Origin: Apoderus coryli
Taxonomy: Eukaryota > Arthropoda > Insecta > Coleoptera > Attelabidae
Reading direction: 5' to 3'
Assembly (NCBI GenBank): GCA_911728435.2
Contig: OU452211.1
Span: 12,754,428-12,818,427, forward strand
Length of the DNA: 64,000 nt
This document shows positions 41,601 through 56,600 of this stretch, piece after piece. Below the pieces are notes generated by a model. The model searched no databases. It worked only from the letters and a program-made list of their open reading frames with translations, and had not been told where the DNA came from. Made by a program: the position numbers and the translations under genes. Position 1 is the first letter of the stretch, and each line of letters begins with the position of its first letter.

Positions 41601-44600
41601 AAGATAGATAGAAAACAGACCCTTAAATTTTATGACAGTTTAGGAACATTTGTTAACAATCTACTTAAAATAATATTTGCAAAAATATTATATTTCCCAA
41701 AGTAAGAGAAAATATCTATAAAATCACCCAACTAGTATACATAATACCAGTGGCGTGGTGTCTTGTTACAAGTCTCTGCTAATCAGATTGACATTATTAG
41801 GAACTACAATCTACAGTTGAAGCATACAACAATCAATCAATCAATTTTGTATATATGCGTCTAATGGGAAAAGATAATAAAATTAAAACAAAATGGTACA
41901 CTTCATCGACTTGAGTGAGAACCCCAGACTCATGTGCCCTAAGCAGACGCAACGACCCGAGTATGACTTCTTTCTGCATCCTGCTTGCTAAGTTTTCTGC
42001 CATATTATGGCAAGCAGGGACCTTCTGTAGATTTGAGGTCAGCCTGTGGTGCATGCCCCCCAATGACCTTATGATCAAAACCACAAGGAACACATAGGTC
42101 GTGGGTACATCCTACGAAGGTACTTCGTACGATTCCCTCTCTCCTTAACAATAATATTCGTCTCGACTCTATGACGAAGATCTTTTTGTTCGGCTTGTCA
42201 ATGAGAACCTGAGCCTGAGCGTAGGCAACGGACAGTTCCAATAAATGGTACATGTCTCGTTACCTATTACGGATCGAAGATCTGCAGGAGTGTGCGGCAG
42301 CACCGGGGTTTGATCAATACGAGTGCGTTAGATGGAAATACAGCGCCTGTAATGCCGCATCATGGCAATGAATATAACAGCATATGTCGGACAAGCCAAT
42401 AACAAATGCATTAGTGTCTCTGGCGAGGAATGACAAGCCTTACATTGAATTGTAGGGATCTCAAGACCCATAATGCGACTACGGTATTCTAAGGTGTTTA
42501 GTACCTCATCCTGACAGGCAGTAATGAAACCCTCAATCGCTGGATCTTAGAAAGGAGAAGGCCAGCGGCTTCGACAAACCCATGTCCTCAAGGGTGTTAT
42601 AGAAAACACCGAGAAGGGGCTTGTCCTTATGAAGGTTAAAAAGCCTGCTGACATCTGCCTCTTTTATGCGGGCCTTCCGGTTTGCGCGATATAACTCCGT
42701 GATTGAGCCTTCACGCGCTCGCCGGTCGTCAAGTATCAAGGAGAGTTCATTTGCCACATGTTGTGCTGCCGAAAAAAGAAACGCTCCTATCCCCGTACGC
42801 TCGTGATCTAGTACCATGCGGAGATACGGATCTCTACCACTAATTACCTTGCAGGGTGCGCCCAGTACCACCCTGCCATGCATACTCTCCAAACTTAAGA
42901 TTTCTCGGCCCCCTCGATAGGGTGGTTGATGATGACTTCGGTGCAAAGTCATCATCTTTCGCGTCTTCAAGTCAAGTTTGCGCAGCTCCGCTATTGTCTA
43001 TTTTAACGGAAGACTGGCACAGCGAGCATATTTGTGGCAGCGACTTCATTCTTTCCCGAGAACTCTGATGAGCAGATATGTCGGAGCTGCCGCACATGCT
43101 CACTGCGAAGGGCTTGTTTCACCCGGGCGGAATTTTCTATGGATCAATCGCGTTCAGTATCCGCTTGTACAAAATTTTACTGAATAACTTGTAATAAGCA
43201 TTTAAACATTTAAACATGTTATTGGCCTGTAGTTCTTTGGAATCAACAAATCCCCGTTCTTTGGGAGTAGTGCAGTCCGCCCCTCGACAAACCACGTCGG
43301 AATCCGCTGCCCTTCACTTAGCCACGCATCGAAACTGCGGGCCAAATGAGGATGGATACTGGGGAATTCCACCAGTAGGAATTAATTCCATCCGGTCCTG
43401 GGGCAGCAAAGTTGTTGGTGCCCGCTAAAGCACCTCGAACTCTCTAAGTAGTTATCGGATCGCACGTTTTGTCTGGTTGAGGAAACCCTCGAAGGAAGTC
43501 TCCAAACTGTGCTAGGGCTGCAGTTCTTCGTTGAAAGCACGCGTCACCTCATAGATATTCTTCCAGAAACATTCAACCCGATCCGCGGAAGGTGGAAAAA
43601 ACGAGAACGATTCTTCTTGAACCGTAAGTACTCGCAGACCCCCTTGCTCGCCTCGCTAGTGACTTTTTTAGAGTCACCCGCATCCATACTTTGTCGCCAT
43701 ATTGCTGCTTGATGGTCTGCAGCAAATTGTCACGAAGCATGTGATACGTCCGCCGTAATTCGCAAGCAATACGACGGCAAAGATTGTACATTAATCTTTG
43801 ACGACGGACTTTAGCAGTGAAAGGCAATCCAGCCCTTCTGTATGCATCACACACTGAATACGAGTTCCGGGGTTTTTCCCCACGAACTTGGGCTCGATCT
43901 TTTCTACACGTCTTCTAGCCCTCTCGGAATAAGCATCGCCAGCCTGATAAAGTTTATACTGTAAAACTATTAAAAACACAATGAGAAATATTATTTAAAA
44001 CGTTAGAAAATATATTGAACTAATAAAAATGTATCTCAGACAGTGAACTTTATCATGAAAATTGTTAAACGTACTGACAAAACTCACGGCATGGCTAATA
44101 TCCGGTCTTGTACACACTGACAAATACATGAGCGCACCTACTAACTCTTGATATGGATAGCTATCATCATTAGTAGAAGCTTTTTCTAATTTCACATTCA
44201 CATCCAGAGGTGTACTGATCGGATTAGCATTTTCCATTCCACATTTCTGTAGAATGTTTTCAATGTAATGCTGTTGATCCAAACATATAGTACTTTCTTT
44301 TCTATTTCTTCTGACTCGCATACCAAGACATTCTTTTATTTCTCCTAAATCTTTCATTTTAAATTGTTTACCAATTTCTAATTTCATGGAATCAATCATA
44401 TGTCTTTGGTTCGAGAAAATATAGAAATCATCTACATGTAATGCGATTATCAATAAATCTTGGTTATTATTCTTCGTATATACACAGGCATCGTGAAAAC
44501 ATCTTTTGAACCCAATTTGCAATAAGAATGAATGTATTTTGCTATTCCAACATCTCGCAGATTGTTTCAAACCATATAAAGCTTTTTTTAGTCTACATAC

Positions 44601-47600
44601 TTTATTTTCTGTTTTCACATAACCTAAAGGCGGTTCCATATAGATCTCCTCATTCAGATCTCCATTTAAGAAAGCTGTAGTTATATCAATATGGTCAATT
44701 TCTAAATCCAAATTAGCAGCTAAACCAAACAATAATCTAACTGTAGACAACCTTACCACAGGTGCAAAAGTTTCGTCAAAATCTTCTCCATACTTTTGAG
44801 AAAAACCTCGAGCAACAAGTCTTGCCTTATAACGTTGAGGTTTGCCATCAGCTCAAACTTTCAACTTTTAAATCCATTTACTTTTGACCACATTTTTGCC
44901 TTGCGGGCGATCAACTAGTTCCCAAGTATTATTTAAAGTTAGTGCTTCCATCTCTTCATGCATGGCATTTTTCCACAAATTACAATCAGATCTTGAACTT
45001 ATTTCTTCAAAACTTCTTGGATCAGTAAAATTGTTTATTAAAAATAAATTATCCATATTATCCTGATTTTTTGGTTTACGCTCTCTTAAATTGTATCTAC
45101 TTTGAACATTTTCATTAACATTAGAATCAGTAATATTCTCTGAAAAATTCGTAGCAGACGGCTCTTTTTCTAATTCTTCTCCATTAACATTTGGCGAGTT
45201 GGTTTGTATTCGAAATTCTACATTTGCAGGTTCTTGAAAATTTTGATCATCTGTATACTTTTCACACATCTTCATATTTTCAATAAAAACTACATCCCTT
45301 GCTTTATGTATTTTACGCGGATTGTTAATATCAATTAAACGATATCCCTTGGAATTTTCACAATAGCCAACCATAATATAAGTTTTTGACTTTGAATCAA
45401 ATTTCTTTCTCTTTTCCTTTGGAATATGAACTTGTGCCTGACAACCAAAAACTTTTAAATGTGACAAATCAATTTTCTTTTTACTCCAAAGCTCTTCTGG
45501 TACAACACCTGTCACAGCAGATGTGGGTGACCGATTTTTCAAATAGATCGCGGTGTTAATAGCTTCTGCCCAAAATTTTTTACTTAATCCAGCATCAAGT
45601 AAAAGACATCTTGCTTTCTCTACCACCGTTCTAATTGTTCTTTCAGCTACACCATTTTGCTGCGGTGTATAAGGTATGGTCGACTGATGAACTATACCTT
45701 TTAATTTAAAATACCTTTGAAATTCATTACTCATATATTCAGAACCATTATCAGATCGCAAACATTTAATTTTCTTGCCTGTTTGATTCTCAACAAGTGC
45801 TTGAAATTCTTTAAACCTTTCCAAAGTTTCATTTTTATTTTTTAGCATATTGTCACAAATAAAAAAGAGATTAGTATAGAGTATGGGTTTTAATAGGAAC
45901 GGTGTCTTCACCTAGTCCCAATTTGAGATTTAAAAAATAAGGGTAGAGCCTCCCTTATGTCTTTTACTATTTAAAGATTAAGGTAAGCGTGCTCTACTGA
46001 GTTAAATCTTTATAAAATAGTTTATAGAAGGGTTTGAGCTTTATTAAGTTATGTTAATTAATTTAGTTACTCGCTTGGCTTGTTTAGCTACTCGAGAATC
46101 GCCCACTTACATCACGCTCACGAAAGAGGATCTTATTGATTCTCCCTCGTAAACGAGTGACGGTCTGTATTTGAGCGGCGTCTCTCAGTTAATAGTTATT
46201 TGATTAAATTGAAAGAAACTATATTAAAAATAAAAGGAAAGTCATATGAATATTACTAACTATTATTTATTTAATTATTTAGAAAATGTACAAGAAATCA
46301 ATTTAATAAAAAATGGACAAGTTTAAACATCAACAATTATAATACTTAAAAATTCGTACTTACATTACAATCATTCTGGCGACACAGCTGATACTTCGTT
46401 CGCGTTAAAAGAATTGTTAAAGTTTATAAATATTTAATAATAGTTACTCTTGAAATTAATTCGCGTTAAAATAAACTATAAATCTTAAGTCGCTATACCC
46501 AACGGGGGGAATTAGCGCTTCTAGGACCCGAAGTTTACTTCGCCGAAGTTTGGAGAGAAGACCCCGTTTTTCCTGTTGCGTTAAAATTTATAACCTTTGA
46601 TTATCTCCACTCTTCCGAATATCTACCAATGCAATTTTCTATTCTTAGCCTCGATCGTACCGTTTTTTGCTGACTTTGCAATTTGTCTATTAGGTACAAT
46701 ACCGATGCTAAAGTCATGACTTGTATAAACTTTGATGAACTTTTATAAATTATTAAATCAGCGTAAAATAGCTAGTTTGACCGGATGCAATATTTTTATT
46801 ACAATATACCGGGTGTGACATCCCGGGAGTCACGAAAAAATGGCCCCCATTTTTGCCTTTGCTGGGACGCTAATGTTTAAAGTTTAAAAAAAATAAAAAA
46901 TGTATTCGTAAATATCAACTGTGCCGCATACAAGAGTATATCTTATATATATATATAAATAAAAATATTATTCAAAAGTGTATAAAGTTGTAAAAAGTTG
47001 TAAAAATAAAAAAAATTATATTAGTTAAAATAAATTATTACTGTTTTTTGCATGTCTTTACAAAAATCGTAAAATAATATAAAATACAATATTTGCCCTG
47101 GAGTTGGTTGTCCTTGATCCATGTGAAGCTTTTGTTCGTTGTAGCTGGAAATTCTGCCATCATCTCACTGGTACTTGCGGGGAGGGAGTTTGACATCCTT
47201 TGGTTGGAAGTTGCTGACATCTCCAATTGTTGTTGTAAGGCGCCAAATTGGATGGTTCTGCTTACTCGTTTTGCTTGACCATAGGCGTCCTCTTTATTGC
47301 ATCTCATAGGTTGATTAATTTGTATCGAATCGTTTAGATGTGTAGTGTGTACACCTAATCGTTCGATTTTCACTTGCATCTATTCAGCTCGACTGAAGGA
47401 GGAACATCATTATACGAGATTTTCGTTCCCCGTGGTTGTTGTCTGGTTGAAGTTTGAGTGTTTTGGAGATGTGGAATTGTCTCATCGTTGCTTGAGCGAA
47501 TTTTTTTCGTATTAATCATCATGGTCTTTGTTCTCATTTCGTAACTCCCATCTCCGCTTTCCTCAGTGATTTATTGATGGTTGCTGGTTTGCTTACGGCT

Positions 47601-50600
47601 CATGTCGTAATGGGCGTTTGATACAGTAGATCATGCAAAAAAGAAAAACGAAAGTATTAATATATGCTCTTATTTAAATATCTGATTAAAAATAAAAAAA
47701 AAACAAATTAAAAACTGTTAAAATTAAATGATTTTCATATTAAATTAATTATTTTTAGAACTCCCGCGTGCCCATTTTTGGCACGTATATGTACTAGTAT
47801 GTTATCATGAGTATAACATTGTAAAGAAAAATAAGACTTAATTCTTATCTTAATGGTATTAAGTATTAAATTTTGCTTTAGCGTTTGGCCAGTTCCCGCG
47901 TTTGTTATTATACTTTTTGCTACAATTTTCTTGGAATATCGGGATCCCTCAGCATTCTTAGTATTTTGTTGCATTTGGAGTTTTAGTAACGGTTTTTGGA
48001 AATAAAAACCTCAGTTTTTGTCGGTCTGTCGGATAATGAATATCTTAAGGAATAAGACGTTAGTTTCAATTGACATTTTTGAATTTTGGATTTAACTTTG
48101 GTCGTGATAGTTTGGTTCTCCCTATCAACATTATGTTGACGAGGGTTGTGTGAAAAATAAAAGTGATTAGTCGATTAAAAAAAATGGTGTGGAATTATTG
48201 TAGTCTTGAAGTTGTAGTTTAGCGTGGAAATTGTGAACTGTGAAAGCCATTTTAGGATATAGCTGAGATCAGGATTCCCTTTTTTAAAGATAAGTTTTGA
48301 AATATTATATTTTTTAAATTGTTTTGAAAATGCTGTCCGAAATGTCGTTTTCTTGGTCGACAGCATATTATTTGAAGTTCATATTCTTGCATGTATTATC
48401 AATGGTAGTATGTTACTCAACTCCAGAGTTGCAAAATTAAAGTTTGTCAAATTAAAATTTGTTTTAAGTTAAAAGTAAGTAAATAAATATATATTATATA
48501 TGTTTCATTATAATAATCCATTATTCTGGCACTGATTGATAATACATTATTGTTTTTTAAATTATATATTCCCATAATTCCTAGTAAAAAGAAAAAAATA
48601 TTAATGTCATTCTACTCTGCTAAAATTATCAAAGTACTTTTTCTGATATTAACCTGTTTTATTCTTCCATAGTTAAATCTGTAACTATCCCTCGTATTAA
48701 AGTATTCTTATAAGAATGTCTTAAATATTAACTTAGTTCATACTGTACACCTCAAATTATTTCCCAATTTAAACTATTAGGTATATAACCTACCCTTTTA
48801 CTTTAAAAATTAGAAGTCGAAGCTTAGTTTATATTATATACAATATGGTATGTTGTGTAGGAAAATGTGTGACCAGCTTTCTTGTAAGAGTTACAATAAT
48901 TACCTTTGGCCGAAAGCATTATGTACCTCCCAACACTGGTGTATCGTTGCTTGTCATTACTCATCCCATTCAAAATAAAATATGATGAAATAATAAAATA
49001 ATGGTTCTTTATAATTAAACATGTACTTGGAATAAACCGTATTCCTCAACTAATAGTTTTAAAACTGTAGCAAAAAAATTATAGTTATTACAATAATCCT
49101 ATCAGTATTCATGTTTTTATACAATTTATATACAAAACGTCTTAACTAGACCGTATGTCGTTTTAATAAATATTAATTAATATTATCGAAGTGGACGTAT
49201 AATACAAAATAATATTAACAATATAATATACTGTGGTGTCGTTGTAAATAATTAAAAATGCTTGCATTTTGTTGCAAGAATTCAAATTAAGTTACAGTTT
49301 TTTATGATGTCACCTTCCATGACTGACTCATCAGGGAAACTATCTATCCCATCCTCCTAAATAATAGATATTTATACTACATTTTAATAACTATAATAAA
49401 ATATTACCGAGGTAGTACCTAGTATAATACAAAATATTACTAATATTATATATACAGTTTTGTCGTCGATCCTTAAATAATTAAAATGTTTGCAAGTTGC
49501 CGTAAAAATAGAAAAAAAAAATACGTTTCCCCCAATGTAGTTCTTCTCTATATCTAATCATCATTATATATACACACGCTATACTTCACTTTAAATATCT
49601 CTATATACAAGGTAATTCATTCTATACTAATTTATCTTACCTACTAAGTATCACTATATGAATACGCTGTACTCGACTTTATCTATCTCTATATACAAGG
49701 TAATTAAATATTAGTTTTACATAAATTTTTAAAAATCATTAAAAAGTCTAATTTTTGTAGCTCGCGATCAGATTAATAGACGTAATATAAATGTATTTTC
49801 TATTATCTCCTTAGATAAAGTTTCTCTATTTTCACATTCCATGCCTGACTAACATGTCATATTCGTATTCTTAATGAAAATCTCACTTTTATTTTCATTT
49901 TAAACCTACATTTTCACTGCCTTTTTATATTTTCGTACTACCTACGTACGTATTCCATCAGGGAAACTATCCGTCCCATCCTTCTAATATTTTTAACCTA
50001 CACAATCACTGCTTTTTTATACTTTCGTACTACCTATGTACGTATTCCATCAGGGAAACTATTTGTCCCGTCCTTCTAATAAATAACAAATAAAAAAAAT
50101 CTATACCATATTTAACGGTCATTAGCTGCAATAAAACGTCTACAATTATTGTCCTTGACCTTATAGTTACTTGACTTATAGATCCTGACCTACATTTTGT
50201 AAACAATTTTACAGCTAACTAAGCTTATTTATCGCGACATCACGCGTTCCTACAATTGCACTGTCTATATTTTTAAATATTTTAATCTGCCTCTCATCGC
50301 AATTCCTAAATACCTATAGTCCTTAATTTCTCAAGTCATAATAATTAAATATTTTATTGTCGTTTATTGGTTAATTTGAGCCTGTGCTCTGGTCGTCAAC
50401 TTCACTAAATATCGCAATGTAAAAAAAAATATATATTTTCTTTTAAAATATCAAAATATTAAATTACCTCGTATGAAAGAAAAAAAATCAATACTAGCAA
50501 AATAAAAAAAAAAAAATAATAATAATAATACCTTAGTACAAATTAAATTTTTAATCCGCACAGGTAAATATCAGAAAACACTTACTGTAAATTAAACACT

Positions 50601-53600
50601 CAATAACTAATAAAAAAAATGTAAAACAAATCTTATTATTACACAACATGTCCTTTTTCCAAAAAATTAATAAATTATAACTACCAAACTGAGAAACTTA
50701 ACGTACAACAAGCCGTCATAAAATGTAGTGGTTTAGCGCCTCCACCATGTCACACATAAATAATAATTAAAAATGAATATAAGAGAATAACTTTAATAGA
50801 AATAGAATTAGAAATGTTGAAATGAAATGGACAGTCAAATATATTTTACTATTATTTATTAAGTCAACTATTTAAAATATAAGAAAATCAATTCAATGGA
50901 AAAAGAACAAATAAATTCAGCAATTACAATATATAAAAATTGGTACTTACATTTCAAACATCATCCTCGACACAGCTGATCTTTTTTTTAGTTTAAAAAG
51001 AAACGTTCAGAATTATTAATATTAATATTAAATTATAACTTCGCGTTGATAAACCGTAAAACTTAAATGACACTACCCAAGAACCCCAAAAAAGAGAGTT
51101 TTGTGGTTAGAGAACCTGGCGGAGCATTCGGACACATATATGCTCCAACGCGGGGAGACTTCATGGTCCGAGACGCCAAGTCTCCAACCACTCTCTTCAA
51201 TCTTTACTACATCGAAGTGGAAATCAAAAATCCCCTGTAACTTCCTGTTACAACAATATTTATAACTTTACTTTGTTGACTTTGCAATTTGTCTATTAGG
51301 TACAATACCGATGCTAAAGTCATGACTTGTATAAACTTTGATGAACTTTTATAAATTATTAAATCAGCGTAAAATAGCTAGTTTGACCGGATGCAATATT
51401 TTTATTACAATATACCGGGTGTGACAATATATCCAAAAACTTTTCGACTAAAATCATCGACAAAAATTAAACATCGAGATTCACCCCAAGATGCTTCTTC
51501 CATAGGTCCAGTAATGTCTGTATGAACTAATTCTAAAAATTCTGATGCTCTTTTAAATTTATTTTTCGGAAATTTCTGAACTGTTTGTTTACCTTGCAAG
51601 CATTGAACACATGGCTGCGTTTCTTCATCAATAAAATTGAAACCATCAACTAAACTCTTTAAAGTAGCCATTCCACGACGATTCAAATGACCTAGCCGCT
51701 TATGCCATAATATTTGACTATTTTCTGTAGTCGACAAAGCCCTCACTTCTTGAATATTTGTATTTGCAACATACAGCCCATTTTTTAAACTTCCACTAAA
51801 TTCTACATCACCCCGTATAGAATAATTCGTTTCATGATAAATCTTACATCCAACTTTATCAAAAACTGTAATATATCCTTTTTCAGCCATTTTTACAACT
51901 GACAATAAATTAGTTGTTATATTTGGAACAAAAATGACATTAGAAACAGTTTTATTTACAACTTCATTTTTATTAAGCAGACTAATTTTAACATCACCAA
52001 CCTCATTTGATGATAATGTTTCACCATTAGCTACAGAAATGTTAGCAACAATATTCTGATTAAAATCCATTAACCAATCTTTATTAGGTACCAGCCATAT
52101 GTGAAGTTGCTCCTGAATCGATTACCCAATCAATATTTGAGTGAACATTTAACAATGCTGTTGTTAATAATGTACCTTCTTTATTCCTATTTAATTTAGA
52201 TTTAGAAAAAAATTTCTGACCTTTTAGTTTAGGACATTCCGGCTTTTTATGACCCAATGCACCACAAGAATAACATTTTATTGGTTTCTTCTTGTTTTTC
52301 GCATAGGTACAATGCAGCATTTTCTTCATGACCCTCTGCATGAGATTTGTTCCTGGAGTCTTCCTCAATCAATTTTGTTTTGACCTCGTCGGAGCTTAAG
52401 GATTTATTATTATATGTTAAAGCCATAACTAGAGATTCAAATTGTGAACTTAAACCATTTTTTCGCCTGCCTGCACTTAAACAGAGTTTTACCGCCCGCA
52501 TATGCGGGCGGTAAATGACCAATTAGCGCCCGCTCATTTTAATTTTTTTTCATAGATGGCGGCACTGTTAGATTTCCAATAATAACGTTAACATCAGTAG
52601 TTTTCACTCACTTAACTTAATGTGCATTCCATCTAGAGGATAAGTTGACAAATTAATTGAGAAAATTTACTTAGGTAGTCGTCTGCCATTCCGCTAAACT
52701 CATTTAATTATTTAAAATTGTCCATTATTAATTAGTAATCACTTTTTAATTATTATTTTAGTACCGAAATATACCTAAGATTCTAAAATTACATTTGTAT
52801 AGCGTACACGCTCAGATACTTTGACAGTTTCTTTCTACATTTAAAATACTCAACATTGTCATGTGAGCCTGTCACATAAGTTTATCTGATCTGAGTTTGT
52901 CAAAGGATAACGCCTATTATCATGTACGTCAAAAAATACTCCCATTAATAACTGTCAAAAACTGTCAGTTCATAACAGAAATAATTAATTATTAAAATAA
53001 AGTTCTTTTGGTTTAATATTGTAGCATGAAGAGGCAGGCGAAAAACAGTTGTAAGCACCACTGGCGGTAAAGCCGCTGCAGCCCTTCGCTGTATAGCTGC
53101 CCTCGCTCGCTTCGCTCACTCGTGCGTCTATACAGCGGCGGGCTGCAACGAATGTTTTGCCGCCCTTTATACTTAATATACTATAACATCACAAAGGCTA
53201 CAAAATCATCATCAATATTAACACCAATATCAGCAAGTTTGTACACTGTAGACATTATATCACCGATATATTCTTCCATTGTGCTAAAATTGTTACGAGA
53301 TGAACGAAATAAATGTCTTTGTAATTCGAAACGTCTGTTCATATTACGCGATTCAAAAGCACTTATTAATTTGTCCCAAGCCTCTCTTAATGTTTTTGCT
53401 TTACAAACATGAACATAACATGAAGGCTTAACACTAAGGCATATTTTAGCTAGCGCTTTACTGCCTTTTTCAGTATCTAACGTTGCACTATTAACATTTT
53501 GAACAGTGTCCCACAATCCTTCCAACATTAAACACATCTTCATGGCGAATTTCCATGACGCGAAATTAACATGTCCTTCTAGTTTTTCTATATTAGGTAC

Positions 53601-56600
53601 TGAAAAAGAAACTGGTTGAACAGTTACAAATGCCGGAGTATCGTTTTGAGACATATTTGTCAAAATAAAATTAAAAAAGCACAAACAATATTAAAAGCAC
53701 AGTATAATAAATAATACAGTATTCTGTCTTTCACGTTTGCAAGCCGTCCTGCGCATATCGTCGCGCATGCCGCCATTATGGGTTACAACGTCAAAATAAT
53801 CGCATTGACGTAGATAGATACAGTTCACTCCTGTGTTCAATATATAGTTCATTGTCGGCGTGTACGAGATAAATAAATATTGTGTTTAAATCTAAATCTG
53901 TTTTGTGTTTTTGGTATAGTGTTCGTGAGAATTAAAAGGATTTTATTTTTATTAACGTGTCTTGGGATTCATACAATGAATAATCACGGAGGACATGTGT
54001 GTGTTGCAAAATGTTGTCCCAATAAGCGGTACACTTGCTCTAAAAATTTTTTTCGCTTCCCCAAAGATCCTGTTAGGTGAGTAATAAGTAAAAATTAAGA
54101 TAAATACTAGATAATTTTACGTTTATAACAACTATTTGTATAACCGTAAAATTTATATTACGAAATGACAGTATCTAATATGTTTTTAAACTAAATACTA
54201 GTGAAACATAAACACAAGTTGTCGCGTGGCTAGTTGTTATTTTATTGACAATATTATTATAAAGTTTCAAGAAGTCTTTGCCAAAATTTGCCTTTAAAGT
54301 TGCTGTTGTTGTAATTTGTGAATTAAACTACCCGTTTAACTCACTACAACTATATTCATAATAAACCACGAAAATTGAAATAAACGCGATTTATTAATAA
54401 AGAAAAATAACAAACTAAATACAAAACTAAAACGATTTTAACTGACCAATATAATATAGAAATTGAAAACTAATCAAAAATCTGACCATCTTAATTCTTT
54501 TTTGACAATAACAACTTTTTCCAATAGTTACCATGAGCAACTGATACGTACGAACTTTTACTCATTTTCGTTGAAGATTACAGTGAATAAGGGCTATCAC
54601 GTTTTATATTAGTTAAAAATAGCCACTCTAATTGACTTAAAAAATATTAAATATTAAATAAAGCGTTTACTATAACTTAACAAAATAAAAAAAAATTGTT
54701 ATATTAAAAAAACAATAACCCATGGAGACTTCAGCTTTTCGAATTATCGACCATTACAGAAAAAAAATTAGATATATCAATTCAACAAACAAAATAAAAG
54801 TTAAATTTAGGTTAAGTTAGGAAGCACTGCTTCAACTTTTGTAAAAATGTCTTTTTTTTTACTAATAAAATCTTTATTATTGTTGTGTTTATTATTATCG
54901 TTATTAAAAATCACCCAATCATGTCAACATTTAACTGATAATACCACTCAAGGTTGTTTTCAATCACTATGACACACCACAAATATTTCTGAAATTGACA
55001 GCGATATTATGTACTTAAATATTTTTACAAAAATAAAAATACAGTACTGTGGTTAGAAACCAAAAACTATAATTATTCTTAGTCAGGACCTGACTTGTAA
55101 CCCAAAATGGCGGCATCTTACGTCACAGTTTTTTTCAAAGTGCGAACGTGGAGTCGGAATGCTGTACTTATTAATGCTGTGTTAAAAGTTCAATCTAACA
55201 GCAAACACTTTGTATAAAGTCTATAATTTGCAAACTTACATACATACACTTCCAGTGTCTGGGCCCATAACCTGATAAAGTTTATACTGTAAAACTATTA
55301 AAAACACAATGAGAAGACACACAATGAGAAATATTATTGAAAACGTTAGAAAATATATTGAACTAATAAAAATGTATCTCAGACAGTTAACTAAATTAAT
55401 TGACAACTAATGACAATTCAATAATTAAAAAATAGATTATAAAATATACAGGATCTAACACAGCCGAACGATCCCCACGCCGAGAGAGCCTGGTAAACGG
55501 CGTCTACCTTTGTGCAGAGCCCTTCGATCTCAACCTTTGGTACCGCCACCTTGGAGTCAGGCTGCCGATCCGATTTCCCCCTCTAGCTGGGAAAGTGGGG
55601 GCGCTACTCCCCATTACCCAACGATGTCGTTTGGGAACCCTGCTTCAATGTTATTATTATTATTATACTATTATCTCGGTTAGAAAATAACTATTAAAAC
55701 TCCTTAACCATTAACTAGGTATTTTAGTAAGAGCAGTATATTTTACAGGACGAACAAGTATTTTATTCAGATAGAGTAACTAGCCAAGGACAGATAATAG
55801 GAGGAGTTATTGCGGAAACACAGATTCTGGCACAAAAAGCAGCAAAACTAGTTAAAGTTGAATATGAAGAAATAAGCAAGGGTATATTTACAATTGAAGA
55901 GGCGATAGAACAAGGATCATATTTTGGTGACGAACAAAATATGCATATTGAACAAGTGAGTTTGGGTAATTAATTTTTTAGGTACCGTCTGTATTTACAG
56001 CGTTTCGCGCAAAGAAATTTAACCCCCTTGGGGATTGAATATTGAAGAAAGCTAAAACGTGAATTAATTTATATTGTGTAGGAACTGCATACTAAATTTT
56101 AAGATTACCATTCTATTTCTTGCTTTATCTTACAAATAATTGTAAACATATCTACCAGCTAACGTTTGAACTTTAAATTAAAAATAATTGAATCTACTAA
56201 TTTTTAAATTCGCATAATACTCCTGTCCATAATTTTCTTTATCTCACACAGAAAAAAAAACCTTGGTTCAGATAGATAAAAAACGTAAGCACCACAGGGA
56301 CAGCCAAAACCTTGTCTACCCCTTCTAGAAAAATTTACTGGATAGACATTATGTCATTTAGATAATATTCTTGAATAGTTTACATATGCTTCTTGTCTAA
56401 AAGAGACAAACACTTTTTGTCATTTAAATAAAAATATATTGTATGCCAGCATTTAGTAATTTTAGTAATGTAGAAAAATTTACTGGATAGACATTATGTC
56501 ATTTAGATAATATTCTTGAATAGTTTACATATGCTCCTTGTCTGGGAGAGACAAACACTATTTGTCATTTAAATAAAAGTATATTGTATGCTAGCAAAGT

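Larger units (their letters stand above)
45851..51426 (-). mobile_element. Non-coding LTR element (LARD-like) nested in copia
   Basis: Terminal repeats at 45851-46820 and 50748-51426 both begin TGTCAC and end GTGACA. ATAT flanks both sides (45847-45850 and 51427-51430), a 4-bp duplication supported by the copia reading frame continuing across it. The internal 3.9 kb has no protein, so this is a large non-coding LTR derivative or a fully decayed element. On the minus strand, TGGTGGAGGCGC directly follows the 5' LTR and could be a tRNA primer site, which suggests minus orientation. Confidence 0.85.
43945..55385 (-). mobile_element. Ty1/copia-type LTR element, heavily interrupted
   Basis: Minus strand. 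The 5' LTR is at 55273-55385, followed by a copia-type primer site, gag, zinc knuckle, protease, integrase and RT, ending at the 3' LTR 43945-44042. Three insertions break it: a THAP-bearing TIR element in the leader, a ~0.7 kb GC-rich insert in gag, and a 5.6 kb non-coding LTR element in integrase. RNase H and the polypurine tract are missing between RT and the 3' LTR. No matching 5-bp flank was seen. Confidence 0.88.

Noticed and set aside
43945..44042. Shared ~100 bp with 55273-55385 as an unrelated SINE-like repeat
   Set aside because: TG/CA ends, matching orientation around a copia body and the adjacent initiator-tRNA primer site make LTR the better reading.
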